Positions 4,533-5,483 of a stretch of DNA of 5,483 bases are shown here, one piece after another. A model generated the notes under the pieces. That model had not been told where the DNA came from and searched no databases. It saw nothing but the letters and a program-made list of their open reading frames with translations. This stretch comes from UBA11524 sp045591175 (lineage in GTDB: Bacteria > Bacillota > Clostridia > Christensenellales > Aristaeellaceae), in the NCBI GenBank assembly GCA_045591175.1, contig JAZNSI010000008.1, positions 1 to 5,483 on the forward strand. Reading direction: 5' to 3'. Position numbers and translations under genes: made by a program. Position 1 is the first letter of the stretch. The number at the start of each line of letters is the position of its first letter.

Positions 4533-4849
4533 ACATCGCCGGGAGGCGGTTAAAGTTTTACATGCCACGATATTTGGTAGTAAACTCCCGGCGTGTCACG
4601 CTTCCGGCGTGTCGGGGCTGTCTTCCTTCCAGCCTGTCACCGATGTTCCGCTGTCCGGCTGCGGCGCATGTAACGGTGCGCACCCGGCGGTCTTTTCCCG
4701 GCTGTCTACGGTCTTGCGTGTGCCTTGCTGACGATTTCTCGCCGCCTCCATCAAAACAATTGCGAAAAGCGATTTACTACTACTAAATGAAATGTGCTTC
4801 GTATATTAGCCACCGGCGCGGGTGAGGCCGTCCCTTCCAGTGGTGTGGG
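4533..4849 (-). other. Stretch of about 310 bases without a convincing gene
   Basis: It holds a 9-base perfect inverted repeat (CGCCGGGAG at 4537-4545, CTCCCGGCG at 4585-4593) just upstream of tRNA-Thr, and a 10-base direct repeat CCGGCGTGTC at 4588 and 4604. It also contains a minus-strand ORF of 51 codons (4596-4751, ATG) with no ribosome binding site and a polar, low-information product. The right part around 4755-4810 is AT-rich, but no convincing promoter is seen on either strand. It most likely serves as the leader of the tRNA transcript or an unrecognised RNA. Confidence 0.4.
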
Positions 4850-4999
4850 TCAAGTGTAAGTCCGCATAGCCTTGCGGTTCTGCTGAAACAGCTTCCTGTC
4901 CTCATGCCAGCGTGCAATTCTGTGGCACAGGCTTTCGCCGCCCTCCACCACTGCCACGCCAATGGACAGAAACGCCATGGTTACTACCAATGTACCCAT
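4850..4999 (-). CDS. Small single-span membrane protein of 49 residues
   Basis: ATG 4999 is preceded by GAAGGA at about 8 bases. The product starts MGTLVVTMAFLSIGVAVVEG: residues 2-18 are uncharged and hydrophobic, long enough for one membrane span. The rest is basic and polar (CHRIARWHEDRKLFQQNRKA), which would be expected to stay inside the cell. It is too small to be assigned to a family. Short proteins with this layout are common among phage early genes, where some act on host membranes, but nothing here shows a target. It lies on the operon strand between the zinc-ribbon genes and the tRNAs. Confidence 0.55.
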   Translation of the reverse strand: MGTLVVTMAFLSIGVAVVEGGESLCHRIARWHEDRKLFQQNRKAMRTYT

Positions 5000-5051
5000 T
5001 GTCTTTTCCTTCTTTCTAAGCACCCAAGCCCTTTTCTTTTCTCACAAGCTG

Positions 5052-5060
5052 TGTTATCAT
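5052..5060 (+). promoter_or_regulatory. Extended -10 promoter for the plus-strand zinc-ribbon gene
   Basis: TG at 5052-5053, one base, then TATCAT at 5055-5060 forms an extended -10 element. The -35 region (around 5032-5037, TTTTCT) is poor, as is usual for extended -10 promoters. The start of transcription would be near 5066-5067, giving a leader of only about 16 bases that still contains the full ribosome binding site. Supported by its position just upstream of the only plus-strand gene. Confidence 0.5.
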
Positions 5061-5082
5061 TTATTGGAAAGGAGGTGCTGTT

Positions 5083-5280
5083 GTGATTTGCCCTTTTTGC
5101 CATGTCGATGCATTGGAGCCCGAAGATTCGTTCTGTACCAACTGCGGCAATGTCGCCCTTCCAGTCAACGAGTGTAGTGAGTGCGGAGAAACGCTGGGTC
5201 AAGATGCCTGTTACTGCAACAGGTGTGGTAATAAGTCCCTCTACTTTGAAAACGACCTTGTTAAGCCTGTTTTTCCTTAA
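5083..5280 (+). CDS. Double zinc-ribbon protein of 65 residues
   Basis: Translation starts at GTG 5083, with AAAGGAGGTG five bases upstream, an ideal site. The product has two zinc-ribbon knuckle pairs: CPFC (residues 3-6) with CTNCG (18-22), and CSECG (31-35) with CNRCG (45-49), and an extra Cys43. Such short rubredoxin-like or DUF-type ribbons bind one zinc per pair and usually mediate protein or nucleic-acid contacts; no enzyme domain is attached. It is the only gene in the window on the plus strand and has its own probable promoter, so it can be expressed independently of the early operon, as lysogeny-expressed extra genes of prophages are. Its last 20 bases overlap the end of the opposing zinc-ribbon gene. 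Confidence 0.82.
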   Translation: MICPFCHVDALEPEDSFCTNCGNVALPVNECSECGETLGQDACYCNRCGNKSLYFENDLVKPVFP

Positions 5281-5410
5281 GCTCAATGGGGTCTTTCAAT
5301 TGCTTCCCACACTTGCGGCAGAAGTTGCCGCCGATTGCTCTGCTTTCTTCACAGGCAGGGCAATCTTTCATTTCCAGCCGTTCCTTGGTGTCCTGTGTCT
5401 TTACGTTCAT
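5261..5410 (-). CDS. Single zinc-ribbon protein of 49 residues
   Basis: ATG 5410 has GGGAG about 6 bases upstream, and the previous gene ends one base before it. The product begins with a charged segment, then CPAC at residues 17-20 and CRKCG at 31-35, a complete four-cysteine zinc ribbon, followed by a lysine-rich tail (KQLKDPIELKEKQ). No family beyond the zinc-ribbon fold can be named. The tail and the tight linkage to the preceding gene support a genuine early phage gene. It converges with the plus-strand double zinc-ribbon gene, the two coding ends overlapping by 20 bases. Confidence 0.72.
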   Translation of the reverse strand: MNVKTQDTKERLEMKDCPACEESRAIGGNFCRKCGKQLKDPIELKEKQA

Positions 5411-5411
5411 G

Positions 5412-5483
5412 TTACGCTCCCTTCTTGCCTGCCAGCTTGCCCATCTCGTAAGCTGCCTTAGTCATCGGCATCTTTGCGATTTC
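5412..5483 (-). CDS. C-terminal end of an unknown phage protein
   Basis: Only the last 23 residues and the stop are in the window, ending AAYEMGKLAGKKGA. It is taken as coding because the frame is open to the right edge, the stop sits one base before the next start, and that gene's ribosome binding site lies in its last codons. The function cannot be judged. Confidence 0.5.
   Translation of the reverse strand, partial: EIAKMPMTKAAYEMGKLAGKKGA

Noticed and set aside
4596..4751. Minus-strand ORF of 51 codons in the gap before tRNA-Thr
   Set aside because: It starts at ATG but lacks any ribosome binding site, and the product is a polar sequence without structure. It is kept only as a note in the description of that stretch.
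4984..5286. Minus-strand frame of about 100 codons opposite the plus-strand zinc-ribbon gene
   Set aside because: It would start at TTG without a ribosome binding site, and its product has no recognisable features. The plus-strand gene with regular cysteine pairs and an ideal site explains the open frame.
5315..5331. Hairpin GCGGCA/TGCCGC as a terminator for the plus-strand zinc-ribbon gene
   Set aside because: The stem is only six pairs with no T run after it, and it lies within the coding sequence of the opposing zinc-ribbon gene.

Overview
The window looks like the early replication/recombination segment of a tailed phage or prophage of a Bacillota host, most likely a gut Clostridia or Negativicutes species. 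The evidence is strong AAGGAGG-type ribosome binding sites, GTG and TTG starts, roughly balanced base composition, and a recognisable set of Bacillota phage genes. Nearly all genes lie on the minus strand and are packed into one operon-like array, with stop/start overlaps of 1 to 38 bases or gaps of a few bases. Host genus, and whether the phage is integrated, cannot be decided here.

In the direction of minus-strand transcription (right to left): the last 23 codons of an unknown gene; a 49-residue single zinc-ribbon protein; a plus-strand 65-residue double zinc-ribbon protein with its own ribosome binding site and probable promoter, convergent with the previous gene; a 49-residue protein with one N-terminal hydrophobic segment; about 310 bases without a convincing gene; tRNA-Thr(UGU); a highly foldable spacer; tRNA-Pro(UGG); a 59-residue helix-turn-helix protein; and a 99-residue unknown basic protein. 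After these come a short plus-strand transcription unit, a 60-residue acidic/basic protein, a Sak3/DUF1071-type single-strand annealing protein, a NinB-like protein, an 84-residue unknown, an HNH-like protein, SSB, a replication initiator/organizer, a 47-residue basic protein, a RusA Holliday-junction resolvase, and a truncated helix-turn-helix protein.

Together the annealing protein, NinB-like protein, HNH-like protein, SSB and RusA form a phage recombination module. The initiator gene carries, inside the stretch encoding its interdomain linker, a GC palindrome, six GGATT repeats and four 10-bp tandem units, which is the usual place for a phage origin.

The most unusual element is at about 3682-3776 on the plus strand. 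A perfect-consensus promoter (TTGACA, 17 bases, TATAAT) is followed within 60 bases by a strong intrinsic terminator. It predicts a tiny RNA, antisense to the operon at a gene junction. Other points of interest are the alternative stems with a CCUCC-bearing loop between the two tRNAs, a tRNA-Pro with a G1-C72 pair, and the counter-oriented zinc-ribbon gene.
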